Source: JBEKDJ01 sp050014415
GTDB lineage: Bacteria > Desulfobacterota > BSN033 > UBA1163
Assembly: GCA_050014415.1 (NCBI GenBank)
Contig: JBEKDJ010000016.1
Coordinates: 1 to 27,816 of the forward strand
Direction: 5' to 3'
Length of the DNA stretch: 27,816 nucleotides
The position numbers were made by a program, and so were the translations under genes. Below, one piece after another: positions 7,187 through 13,815 of the stretch. Every line of letters starts with the position of its first letter. The first letter of the stretch is position 1. The notes below the pieces were generated by a model. The model was not told the DNA's origin and did no database searches. It was given only the letters and a program-made list of their open reading frames with translations.

Positions 7187-7766
7187 TAAGATCTTCGAGG
7201 GGGGGCCTTTTATTGATATCATGAACGTCAATATACCGAATGGTCCCCTTTTTATCGATGACAAACAATGCCCTTTCCGAAACCCCATTCGAACGCAATA
7301 CGCCATATCTTTTTGCTACGGCTCCATGGGGCCAGAAGTCGGAGAGCACAGGAAACCACAACTTGCCCATCTGGTTGGTCCATGCAAACAGGGTTGGGAT
7401 GTTGTCGACAGTAATTCCTAGGAGGATGGCATCATTTTGGTCGAAAATATCATTTACGATATTGTAACCGGGCCACTGGTCTGAACATACAGGTGTCCAG
7501 GCTGCAGGAACGAAGGAAAGGACGACATTCTTCTTTCCCCGGTACTGGTTCAAAGAAACCTTCTTCCCGGAAATAGCAGGAAGCGTGAAGTTTGGAGCTC
7601 GGTCTCCGACCTTCAGTTTGGGGACGCTATCAATCGGCTTGAGCATCCCCACGTCATAAATATTACCCCTAAATACATCTGAGAGACCGTAGACTACGGG
7701 GATCGAGACAAAAACTGGCAGAACTCCTGTGACCAGAATGAGATGGGCAACCATTTTCTTATTCAT
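7161..7766 (-). CDS. Exported one-Cys peroxiredoxin (AhpC/TSA family)
   Basis: The 201-residue protein has an N-terminal hydrophobic signal or anchor (residues 1-27), then a thioredoxin-fold peroxiredoxin domain: VGDRAPNFTLPAISGKKVSL, LSFVPAAWTPVCSDQWPG with the peroxidatic Cys94 in the T-P-V-C motif (Thr91), and VSERALFVIDKKGTIRY with the conserved Arg. Cys94 is the only cysteine, so resolution must come from a partner thiol. It would reduce peroxides outside the inner membrane. The start at 7766 follows aggagga, which overlaps the stop codon of the upstream thioredoxin-like gene (7778-8352), so the two were probably co-transcribed and the frameshifted neighbour may have been the reductant. 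Confidence 0.87.
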   Translation of the reverse strand: MNKKMVAHLILVTGVLPVFVSIPVVYGLSDVFRGNIYDVGMLKPIDSVPKLKVGDRAPNFTLPAISGKKVSLNQYRGKKNVVLSFVPAAWTPVCSDQWPGYNIVNDIFDQNDAILLGITVDNIPTLFAWTNQMGKLWFPVLSDFWPHGAVAKRYGVLRSNGVSERALFVIDKKGTIRYIDVHDINKRPPLEDLINALEKLK

Positions 7767-7777
7767 GGCGTATCCTC

Positions 7778-8352
7778 CTATTTCAATCCGGAAGCTTTGA
7801 GTATCAGCTCAAGAAAAGGTTCAGGCCCTTGAAAATGACCCAGTTGGGAATGTATGACCTGGTGAGTCCCATCGTCATTGATTCTAATAGCGAAAAAGTA
7901 TGGTGTCCTTACCTCTCCATAAGCCTTATGAATGACAAAATCCTTATCCGGAAAAAGGGGAAAGGGACGGCATAGGTCTTCTTGAACACACTGACTTCAT
8001 AGGGAGAGTTCCCCGCTCCGATACCGATTAATTTAATTTTGGTTTTCAGCTCAGGATTGCTTTCTATCACTTGATACAGCTCGTTGATCCTGGGCGCCTC
8101 TTTTTGGCAGAAAGGGCAGTACATGCTGAAAATTTCAACGATCACCAACTTGGCCTTGATTTGTGGTATTTTAAACTGGCCATCGCCAGACAGTCCCAGA
8201 TAATCTTTTTCGTCAAAGTTCTTGGGTATAGGAAGATTGATGACGGGCAAGGCACCACCTTGAACTGGGGGGGCATTTGCGGTCGAGGTGATGTGAGTGA
8301 GAATACAAGCCAAGACACCAATAATGACAAAGAACACTAGGATTTTTTTCAT
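7778..8352 (-). pseudogene. TlpA/thioredoxin-like exported gene broken by a single-base frameshift
   Basis: The first frame (ATG at 8352) gives a signal peptide (MKKILVFFVIIGVLACIL), a linker, and a thioredoxin core with SMYCPFCQKEAPRINELY, where CPFC is the redox CxxC. After VPFPFF the frame runs into an unrelated tail and stops at 7909. Adding one base within the C4/T5 run (reverse complement of 7951-7960) restores a continuous thioredoxin ending with DKDFVIHKAYGEVRTPYFFA and a C-terminal FLELILKASGLK that stops at 7778, eleven bases before the peroxiredoxin start. The intact product would be about 190 residues. The homopolymer position makes a sequencing or assembly error as likely as a real mutation. 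It would sit in the envelope and reduce disulfides or the peroxiredoxin. Confidence 0.8.
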
Positions 8353-8387
8353 TCTTTTTCCCCTTTCCTAATGTTTATATACTACGT

Positions 8388-8423
8388 CAAATGTCAATCC
8401 CGCGGAGGCGGGATTGACATTTG
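8388..8423. repeat. Perfect 16-bp-arm hairpin (CAATCCCGC family)
   Basis: caaatgtcaatcccgc (8388-8403) and its exact reverse complement gcgggattgacatttg (8408-8423) flank a 4-base loop (ggag). It lies between the rubrerythrin stop and the thioredoxin-like start. No T-run follows on the reverse strand, so it may be a mobile palindrome used as a transcript end or stability element. A related stem sits at 10601-10625. Confidence 0.85.
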
Positions 8424-8452
8424 TATTTGAATTTCGAATGTCTAGTCTTGAA

Positions 8453-9025
8453 CTACCAGTTCTCAGCCAGCAATTCAAAATATGCCTGCGGATGAGCGCA
8501 AGCGGCACAGGTCTGAGGAGCCTCTTTACCCTCATGGAGATAACCACAATTGCGGCAACGCCAGACCACTGGTTTATCTTTTTTGAAGACTTTGCCTGCC
8601 TTAACATTGGCCAGGAGCTCGAGGTATCGTTTCTCGTGCTGCTTCTCGGCGATACAAATAGCTTCAAAGACTATTGAAATATTTCCAAAACCTTCCTCCC
8701 TTGCGACTTTTGCAAAGGATGGATATAAGTTCGACCACTCGAGGCGTTCTCCAGCAGCAGCGGCCGTGAGGTTAGAAGCTGTTGTTCCGATTATACCGGC
8801 AGGAAAACTGGACTGAATCTCCACTTCACCTCCTTCAAGAAACTTAAAAAACCGTTTGGCGTGCTCCTTCTCCTGATTGGCCGTCTCTTCGAAGATGTCG
8901 GCGATCTGGATGTAGCCTTCTTTCCTGGCCTCGCTGGCGAAATACGTATAACGGTTCCTGGCCTGTGATTCCCCTGCAAAGGCGCTCAGGATATTCTTTT
9001 CGGTTTTTGAACCTTTTAGTCCCAT
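8453..9025 (-). CDS. rbr: Rubrerythrin
   Basis: The 190-residue cytoplasmic protein is a full rubrerythrin. Residues 1-145 form a ferritin-like four-helix bundle with diiron ligands in AFAGESQARNRY (Glu19), NQEKEHAKRF (Glu52, His55), LTAAAAGERLEW and CIAEKQHEKRY. The C-terminal rubredoxin-like domain has CRNCGYLHEGKEAPQTCAAC, a C-x2-C-x12-C-x2-C iron site. Rubrerythrins reduce hydrogen peroxide with electrons from rubredoxin or NADH-linked flavoproteins in anaerobes. A good ggaggagg ribosome-binding site precedes the ATG at 9025. It is one of two rubrerythrins in the island and is downstream of the flavoprotein and rubredoxin genes. Confidence 0.96.
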   Translation of the reverse strand: MGLKGSKTEKNILSAFAGESQARNRYTYFASEARKEGYIQIADIFEETANQEKEHAKRFFKFLEGGEVEIQSSFPAGIIGTTASNLTAAAAGERLEWSNLYPSFAKVAREEGFGNISIVFEAICIAEKQHEKRYLELLANVKAGKVFKKDKPVVWRCRNCGYLHEGKEAPQTCAACAHPQAYFELLAENW

Positions 9026-9156
9026 CCTGCCTCCTCCTTTCTTAACCTCTTTCCTTAAGGGTTTAAAATAATGATCTTTAGAAAAGGATCACAAACAGAC
9101 AATCCCCAACCATCCTCCGTCCCTCAGCAGCTCACTTACTGATTTTCCTATCGGGG

Positions 9157-9678
9157 TTATTTAACGGGTGTATAAGTGGGGCTGTTGACGGATGATTTCC
9201 CCTTCAAGGTTTCTCGATAATATTTGTATGTAAGGGGCCTACCCTCTTTCAAAACTTCAGAATTTATCGTATCCCCTATAAAGATAGTGTGTGTTCCCAA
9301 ATCAATCTGGTCGATGACCTTTGCCTCTAGCACAGAAAGGGTGTATTCAGTAATGAGAGGACAACCTGTGATTCCTTTTCTAAACTTTACCTTAGCCAGT
9401 TTGTCAATATCCCTCCCCGATCTAAAACCAAAAGGCCCAAAAAATGCTAAAGGAGCCGCTTCATCCAGTACTGACACTGCAAATACTTTGCTTTTTGAGA
9501 TATATTCGTGAGTCAGGTTTTTTTTATTGATGATCACTGCCACTCGCGGTGGATCAGAAGTAACCTGGATAGCTGTATTGATGATTTGGCCATTCAGGCG
9601 GTCTTCATTCAAAGAAGTCACAATATAAAGGCCGTAACTTAAATCTTCGAACACTCTCCGATTCAACACAACGCCCAT
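9157..9678 (-). CDS. Flavin-reductase-like FMN-binding flavoprotein
   Basis: The 173-residue protein is a split-barrel flavin-reductase-like domain: YGLYIVTSLNEDRLNGQIIN, then VTSDPPRVAVIINKKN, VFAVSVLDE, and the FGFRSGRDIDK segment that lines the FMN site. Close domain relatives form the N-terminal half of high-molecular-weight rubredoxin (Hrb), an NAD(P)H:rubredoxin oxidoreductase known in acetogens. Here the rubredoxin is a separate gene just upstream, which supports the role of reducing rubredoxin and so feeding the rubrerythrins. I start at the ATG at 9678, with ggagga 7 bases upstream; a GTG five codons earlier overlaps that site and is less likely. Confidence 0.85.
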   Translation of the reverse strand: MGVVLNRRVFEDLSYGLYIVTSLNEDRLNGQIINTAIQVTSDPPRVAVIINKKNLTHEYISKSKVFAVSVLDEAAPLAFFGPFGFRSGRDIDKLAKVKFRKGITGCPLITEYTLSVLEAKVIDQIDLGTHTIFIGDTINSEVLKEGRPLTYKYYRETLKGKSSVNSPTYTPVK

Positions 9679-9761
9679 AATAAAATCCTCCACTGAATTT
9701 TGTTTTATTGGGGAAAAACTCCCCTAACTCCTTTTCAAAGAATTTATAGGTTATGCTGACC

Positions 9762-9923
9762 TCAGTCCTCTTTTTCGAACATATCTTTTTCTGCACCGCA
9801 GACTGGGCAAACCCAATTATCGGGCAGATTTTCAAAGCGAGTCCCGGGTTTCACTCCATTATCCGGATCTCCTTTTTCGGGATCATATACATAATCACAG
9901 ATTGTGCACCGATATCGATTCAT
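9762..9923 (-). CDS. Rubredoxin
   Basis: A 53-residue frame starts at the ATG at 9923 after a strong aaaggagga site. It has the two iron knuckles CTICDYVYDP and CPVCGAEKDMFE (C-x2-C ... C-x2-C), the family's GDPDNGVKPGTRFENLPDNW core, and the aromatic residues around the iron. Length and spacing are those of classical single-domain rubredoxins. It carries one electron between flavoproteins and rubrerythrins in the cytoplasm. It lies 83 bases before the flavin-reductase-like gene in the same direction, so the two form a natural electron-transfer pair. It is short enough to be missed by ORF searches with a 60-residue cutoff. Confidence 0.96.
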   Translation of the reverse strand: MNRYRCTICDYVYDPEKGDPDNGVKPGTRFENLPDNWVCPVCGAEKDMFEKED

Positions 9924-10060
9924 CAACGTATCCTCCTTTGGAGTAAATTCGGTGTTGAATTAACCTTTACTCATGGCCCTATAGATTGGAACCAAGAACC
10001 GAAGAGTCGATCAGACATACTAAACTCCCCGATTAAAATCATTGATATTTCTTTAATGCA

Positions 10061-10558
10061 TCATTCCATTTTGCGGAACATCTCACCCTTGGTTCCACAC
10101 ACGGGACAAGTTCCAGGAGCTTCCTTATCTGCCGTGTATCCACATACAGGGCAGACATAGTACGGAAAGTTCTCTTGGGATTTTCCTAACCCATCCAGAA
10201 GCTTCTGGTAAAGTTGGGCATGGATCTTTTCAACCGCATTGGCGTAGGTGAATGTCCTTTCTGCTGCCTTCTGTCCTTCTGTCTTGGCCGCTTCAATCAT
10301 CTCCGGGTACATTTTCTTGAATTCGTGTGTCTCACCGGCGATAGCCTCTTGAAGATTCTCTTTGGTGCTCTTAATTCCGTTAAGCACCTTGAAGTGGTTA
10401 TGGGCGTGAACGGTCTCTGCCTCCGCCGCAGCGCGGAAGAGCCGCGCCACCTGGGGATAACCCTCCTGGTCGGCTTTACCAGCAAAGGCAAGATACTTAC
10501 GGTTCGCCTGGGATTCTCCCGCAAATGCCTCTTTCAAACACTGCTCTGTTTTAGACAT
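10061..10558 (-). CDS. Second rubrerythrin, compact type
   Basis: The 165-residue protein has the ferritin-like bundle (AFAGESQANRKYLAFAGKA, AEAETVHAHNHFKVL, LQEAIAGETHEFKKMY, YANAVEKIHAQLYQ) followed by a rubredoxin-like end with CPVCGYTADKEAPGTCPVC. It is shorter than the 190-residue rubrerythrin downstream and has His in AHAHNHF where the other has EKEHAK, so the two are distinct lineages rather than a recent duplicate. Expected role: hydrogen peroxide reduction with electrons from the adjacent rubredoxin. The start has a very strong agagaggagga site. It follows perR across a hairpin (10592-10625). Confidence 0.95.
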   Translation of the reverse strand: MSKTEQCLKEAFAGESQANRKYLAFAGKADQEGYPQVARLFRAAAEAETVHAHNHFKVLNGIKSTKENLQEAIAGETHEFKKMYPEMIEAAKTEGQKAAERTFTYANAVEKIHAQLYQKLLDGLGKSQENFPYYVCPVCGYTADKEAPGTCPVCGTKGEMFRKME

Positions 10559-10591
10559 AATTTTATTCCTCCTCTCTCTTTTAGTTGCTAG

Positions 10592-10625
10592 AAAAAGGGT
10601 TCAATCCCGCTAAAGGCGGGACTCG
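10592..10625 (-). terminator. GC hairpin after perR, possible terminator or CAATCCCGC-family repeat
   Basis: On the reverse strand gtcccgc-cttta-gcgggat (about 10605-10622) forms a GC stem and is followed by gaaccc and TTTTT (10592-10596). It sits between the perR stop and the rubrerythrin start. The T-run begins several bases after the stem, so termination may be weak. The stem shares its tcaatcccgc core with the hairpin at 8388-8423. Confidence 0.5.
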
Positions 10626-10649
10626 GCCCCTTGAATTTTTATGATATTA

Positions 10650-11135
10650 TCAACTTTTTTGGAGATGATCCAAATATTCTAGGTCTTTGGACTGTTTCTT
10701 TTTCTGACAGTTGGGACAGATGCCGAAAAAGTCGAGCCGGTGGTTCATGATACGATATCCCGTTTTGCGAGCTAACTCTTGGGGCAGTTCACTCAAAACA
10801 GGAATGTCCGGGTCAGTTATCTTTTTGCATTTTAGACAGACCAGGTGCGGGTGAGGGTACGGCCTCGTGCCGTCGTAGCGGTTGCTATCGTCCACAAAAC
10901 CAAGTTCCATCACTTCTCCCATCTTTTTGAGCAGTGTCACTGTCTTGTAAATGGTGGCCAGGCTAGTGAAAGGAAAATCGGGCTTCACCCGCTCATGAAT
11001 CTTTTCAGCACTGAGGTGTTCCTCACTATTCGCCAGTATCTTCACCACGGCAAGCCGCTGAGGAGTCATCCGACAGCCCCGTTTCTTCAGTTGAGTGATA
11101 ATTTCATTCAGACGAGCACCCGTATCAACCATCAT
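10650..11135 (-). CDS. Fur-family peroxide regulator (PerR type)
   Basis: The 161-residue protein has the Fur winged-helix N-terminus (KKRGCRMTPQRLAVVKIL, FTSLATIYKTVTLLKKMG) and the metal/dimer half with the structural zinc cysteines LVCLKCKK and ICPNCQKK, plus the YPHPHLVC histidines. PerR senses peroxide through an iron site and represses peroxide-defence genes. I choose PerR over Fur because it heads a run of rubrerythrin, rubredoxin and peroxiredoxin genes. I start at the ATG at 11135, which has gaggag 9 bases upstream; a TTG nine codons earlier is the longer alternative. A sigma-70 promoter lies at 11195-11223. Confidence 0.88.
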   Translation of the reverse strand: MMVDTGARLNEIITQLKKRGCRMTPQRLAVVKILANSEEHLSAEKIHERVKPDFPFTSLATIYKTVTLLKKMGEVMELGFVDDSNRYDGTRPYPHPHLVCLKCKKITDPDIPVLSELPQELARKTGYRIMNHRLDFFGICPNCQKKKQSKDLEYLDHLQKS

Positions 11136-11194
11136 AGATCGTTTCTCCTCTGTAAAAGACAAGATAAGTTAACGGAGACTGATTATTAACAAAT

Positions 11195-11223
11195 AGAATA
11201 TCTTAATAGATAAAAATTGTCAA
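11195..11223 (-). promoter_or_regulatory. Promoter of the perR island
   Basis: On the reverse strand TTGACA (11223-11218), 17 A/T-rich bases and TATTCT (11200-11195, 4/6) form a sigma-70 promoter. The start would be near 11188, about 53 bases before the perR ATG at 11135. I looked for a PerR box (TTATAAT-n-ATTATAA) and saw only partial A/T matches, so I do not call one. Confidence 0.6.
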
Positions 11224-11250
11224 GATGAATTTCCAGTGAGATGTTCAGTG

Positions 11251-11517
11251 CTATCCCCTTTTCAGATATACAATGGTGGCGCCCCAGGAGCCTGCTTCGG
11301 GCGAGGCCAATTTGAAGGATTCCACAAGGGAATTTTTCTTTAGAAAAGAATGGACAATGTTCATTTGAACCCCTTTCCCCTTTCCATGGATGATGCGAAC
11401 CTCCCTAAACCCTTTCTTCTGACATTCCAGAATGTATTCCTCTAAAAGGGAAGGAATATCTTTGGGTGAAAAGGTATGGAGGTCAATCCTGTCTTCAATG
11501 GGTATGCGAACAACCAT
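11251..11517 (-). CDS. Small Smr-domain protein
   Basis: The 88-residue protein is a stand-alone Smr domain like that at the C-terminus of MutS2: IDLHTFSPKDI (the LDLHG-type block), VRIIHGKGKGVQ (the HGKGxG motif that binds nucleic acid) and GATIVYLK at the end. Smr domains nick DNA or act on RNA at stalled ribosomes. The usual LDLHG is IDLHT here. I start at the ATG at 11517 (MVVRIPIEDR); a TTG seven codons earlier is also in frame. It lies downstream of the UDG gene on the same strand with a gap of 79 bases, which would suit a DNA-repair pair. Confidence 0.88.
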   Translation of the reverse strand: MVVRIPIEDRIDLHTFSPKDIPSLLEEYILECQKKGFREVRIIHGKGKGVQMNIVHSFLKKNSLVESFKLASPEAGSWGATIVYLKRG

Positions 11518-11596
11518 AAACAGAAGTTCCAAGTTCAAAGATTACCGTTGAAAGTCAAAAACCAAAAACTGAATCCGTAATCTCTTTTGCTCAAAC

Positions 11597-12289
11597 TTAA
11601 CCTTCAATGTTTATCCTCGTTGCAGCCATTTCAAAAATCTCATGAAACATTGCCTTGGTTAGTCTGCCGGTTTGGGTATTTTGCTGGCTGGGGTGGTATG
11701 AGGTGATCATGATCTGACCGTTCGGAAGGGAATAGACCTTTCCATGGCCGAAGGTTAAGGGAAGAATCTCGACTCCTCTTATCCTCAGTGACTTCAAGGT
11801 CTGTGCAAAAGCAATCTGCCCCAGGGGAACGATGACCTTGATCCTATCCAAAAGGTCAAGCTCTTTCAACAAGTAAGGTCTGCAATTCTCAATCTCTCCA
11901 GGCAGAGGTTTGTTCTTTGGCGGAGCGCATCGGATCGTCGCAGTAATATAGCAATCATTCAGAACAAAGCCGTCATCGCGCCGCGTTGAGTTTGGCTGAT
12001 TGGCGAAGCCGAACTGATAAAGAGTACCAAACAACCATTCTCCGCTTCGATCTCCAGTAAACATCTGGCCTGTCCGATTTCCCCCATGAGCTGCTGGAGC
12101 GAGTCCAACGATAAGAAGGCGGCCATTCGGGTCTCCAAAACTGGGAAGCGGCTTCGTCCAGTAATCCCAATCCCGGTATCTCTTAGGTTTGTGGTCGGAG
12201 ATTTGCTGAAGGTATGTGACCAACCTCGAGCATTTCTCGCATCGTTTCACCATCTTCTGTAATCTTTCTAATTCCCTTTTTGGCTTCAT
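11597..12289 (-). CDS. Family-5 uracil-DNA glycosylase (UDGb)
   Basis: The 230-residue protein has motif A VGLAPAAHGGNRTGQMFTGD (residues 61-80), typical of the UDGb group with Ala-His where other families have the catalytic Asp or Asn. Motif B is SYHPSQQNT near the end. Four cysteines suited to a 4Fe-4S cluster are present: Cys17 and Cys20 (CEKC), one in TIRCAPP and one in IENCRPYL. UDGb removes uracil, hypoxanthine and other deaminated bases from DNA and is common in thermophiles and in bacteria with few other UDGs. The ATG at 12289 follows gaggtc. It is divergent from the PD-(D/E)XK nuclease. Confidence 0.92.
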   Translation of the reverse strand: MKPKRELERLQKMVKRCEKCSRLVTYLQQISDHKPKRYRDWDYWTKPLPSFGDPNGRLLIVGLAPAAHGGNRTGQMFTGDRSGEWLFGTLYQFGFANQPNSTRRDDGFVLNDCYITATIRCAPPKNKPLPGEIENCRPYLLKELDLLDRIKVIVPLGQIAFAQTLKSLRIRGVEILPLTFGHGKVYSLPNGQIMITSYHPSQQNTQTGRLTKAMFHEIFEMAATRINIEG

Positions 12290-12363
12290 GCGCTGACCTC
12301 ATCCCCTCAACATAATCCATCATATCTATCACGGGCGTGCATTTTCAAGTAGAAATTTGAATT

Positions 12364-12392
12364 TTGACAGAATGTCTTTTTCTTGTTAGAAG
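12364..12392 (+). promoter_or_regulatory. Promoter of the PD-(D/E)XK nuclease
   Basis: TTGACA (12364-12369), 17 bases, TAGAAG (12387-12392, 4/6). It is followed by an unusually complete Shine-Dalgarno, aaaggaggtgagg, ending 5 bases or less before the ATG at 12435. Confidence 0.5.
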
Positions 12393-12434
12393 TAGTTAAT
12401 CGTGCATATCTTAACTCAAAAAAGGAGGTGAGGA

Positions 12435-13643
12435 ATGCCCACCTATTCGCATTCTCAACTTTCCACGTACGAAACCTGCCCGCATCAATATAAACTTTCC
12501 TACATCGACAAGATTGAAGCTGAGACAGAAGGCATTGAGGCCTTCATGGGTTCGAGGGTCCATGATGCCCTGGAGAAACTCTACCGCGACCTGATGAAGG
12601 TCAACAGACTCAATTCCTTGGAGGAGATCCTCGATTTCTACAATCAAAGTTGGGATAAGAATTGGAGAGGAACGGTTCAGATTGTTCGGAAGGAATACAG
12701 CTCTGAAGACTACCATCGGCAGGGGGAGAAGTGTCTCACCGACTATTATAAGCGTTATTACCCCTTTGATCAGGGAAGGACATTAGGGCTTGAAGAGTAC
12801 ATCATTTTCCCTCTTAATGGAGAGAAGGATTACTGGATTCGGGGCTATATTGATCGATTGGCCCTTGTGGACCAATCTGTCCTTGAAATTCATGATTACA
12901 AAACCTCCGGAAAACTTCCTACTCAGAGGGAAGTTGATTTGGACCGTCAACTCGCTTTCTACCAGATGGGGGTTGAGGCCAGATGGAAGGAGATCGAGGG
13001 GGTGAGGTTAATTTGGCATTACCTCGCCTTCGATGCGGAGATAAAGTCCTTGAGGACCCCGGACCACCTTCAACAAATTCGTCAGGAAACCTTTGAGCTC
13101 ATCCGGAAGATCGAGGAGGATATACAGTTTCTTCCTAAAGAAGGACCTCTCTGCGATTGGTGTGACTATCAACCCTTTTGCCCGAAGCGAAAACACCTGA
13201 TCAGGATAGAGAACCTTCCGCCGAACGAATATCTTCAGGAACCAGGGGCAAACCTCGTGAATCGGTATGTTGAATTAAGGGAGAAGAAGAGAGTCCTTAA
13301 TGAAGAGATCGATGCAGAGCTGGCAAAGATCGAGGAGGCTCTTTTCGCCTACGGCCAGCAAGAAAAGGTAGAGTCGATCTTTGGGAGCGATCATGCTGCA
13401 AAGATTGTTATCGAGAAAAAAGAGAAATATCCTTTGAAGGGGGATCCTAGGCGGAGAGCCCTCGATGAATTAGTTAGGAAAGCTGGTAAGTGGATGGAGG
13501 TTTCTGATCTGAATCCTTGGATGTTGGCCAGGGTGATCAGCCGAGGGGGGTGGCCCTTTTCTTTAGTTAATAAAGTAAAGGAATTTGTTACTCCTGAGGA
13601 GCGCCGTTCCATCACTGTAACGAAATTGAAAGAAAGGGAATAA
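12435..13643 (+). CDS. PD-(D/E)XK nuclease of the RecB/AddB/Cas4 type with Fe-S cysteines
   Basis: The 402-residue protein has the full RecB-nuclease layout. Cys15 lies in SQLSTYETCPHQYK. Motif I is GSRVHDALE (His43). Motif II-III reads GYIDRLALVD (Asp140) then VLEIHDYKTS (Asp154, Lys156). Motif IV is DRQLAFYQMGV (Gln172, Tyr176). Cys240, Cys243 and Cys249 in LCDWCDYQPFCPK complete a 4Fe-4S site with Cys15, as in AddB and Cas4. Residues from about 265 onward form a charged, helical tail with coiled-coil character. It has no helicase domain and no cas genes nearby, so it is a stand-alone nuclease, probably for DNA end processing or defence. The start is fixed by a near-perfect ribosome-binding site. 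Confidence 0.9.
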   Translation: MPTYSHSQLSTYETCPHQYKLSYIDKIEAETEGIEAFMGSRVHDALEKLYRDLMKVNRLNSLEEILDFYNQSWDKNWRGTVQIVRKEYSSEDYHRQGEKCLTDYYKRYYPFDQGRTLGLEEYIIFPLNGEKDYWIRGYIDRLALVDQSVLEIHDYKTSGKLPTQREVDLDRQLAFYQMGVEARWKEIEGVRLIWHYLAFDAEIKSLRTPDHLQQIRQETFELIRKIEEDIQFLPKEGPLCDWCDYQPFCPKRKHLIRIENLPPNEYLQEPGANLVNRYVELREKKRVLNEEIDAELAKIEEALFAYGQQEKVESIFGSDHAAKIVIEKKEKYPLKGDPRRRALDELVRKAGKWMEVSDLNPWMLARVISRGGWPFSLVNKVKEFVTPEERRSITVTKLKERE

Positions 13644-13753
13644 TTCGTTGATGCACCTAATGTCAAAGCCCAGAATTCAAACCTACCTACTGCAAACAGG
13701 GGAAACCTAAAGGACAAGAAAGAGGATTTTTGCAACTTAGCCATTTGGCATTG

Positions 13754-13784
13754 ATTTGACATTTGGATTTTGAATTTTGAACTT
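13754..13784 (+). repeat. ATTTGACATTTGG intergenic repeat, copy 1 (before pepA)
   Basis: The core atttgacatttggattttga at 13754-13773 recurs exactly at 15362-15381, and the following (t/a)tttgaactt also matches, so about 28 of 31 bases agree. A reverse-complement of the first nine bases, aatgtcaaa, sits at 13659-13667, so copy 1 may be the right arm of a roughly 105-bp inverted-repeat element. Confidence 0.7.
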
Positions 13785-13815
13785 GTGAAGTAAACAAGGT
13801 CAAAAGGAGAAACTT

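Noticed and set aside
9026..9156. A Fur or PerR box between rubrerythrin and the flavoprotein gene
   Set aside because: The aataatgatc-like stretch does not form the full palindrome.
11136..11250. A PerR box in the perR promoter
   Set aside because: Only partial A/T-rich matches to TTATAAT-n-ATTATAA; not distinguishable from background.
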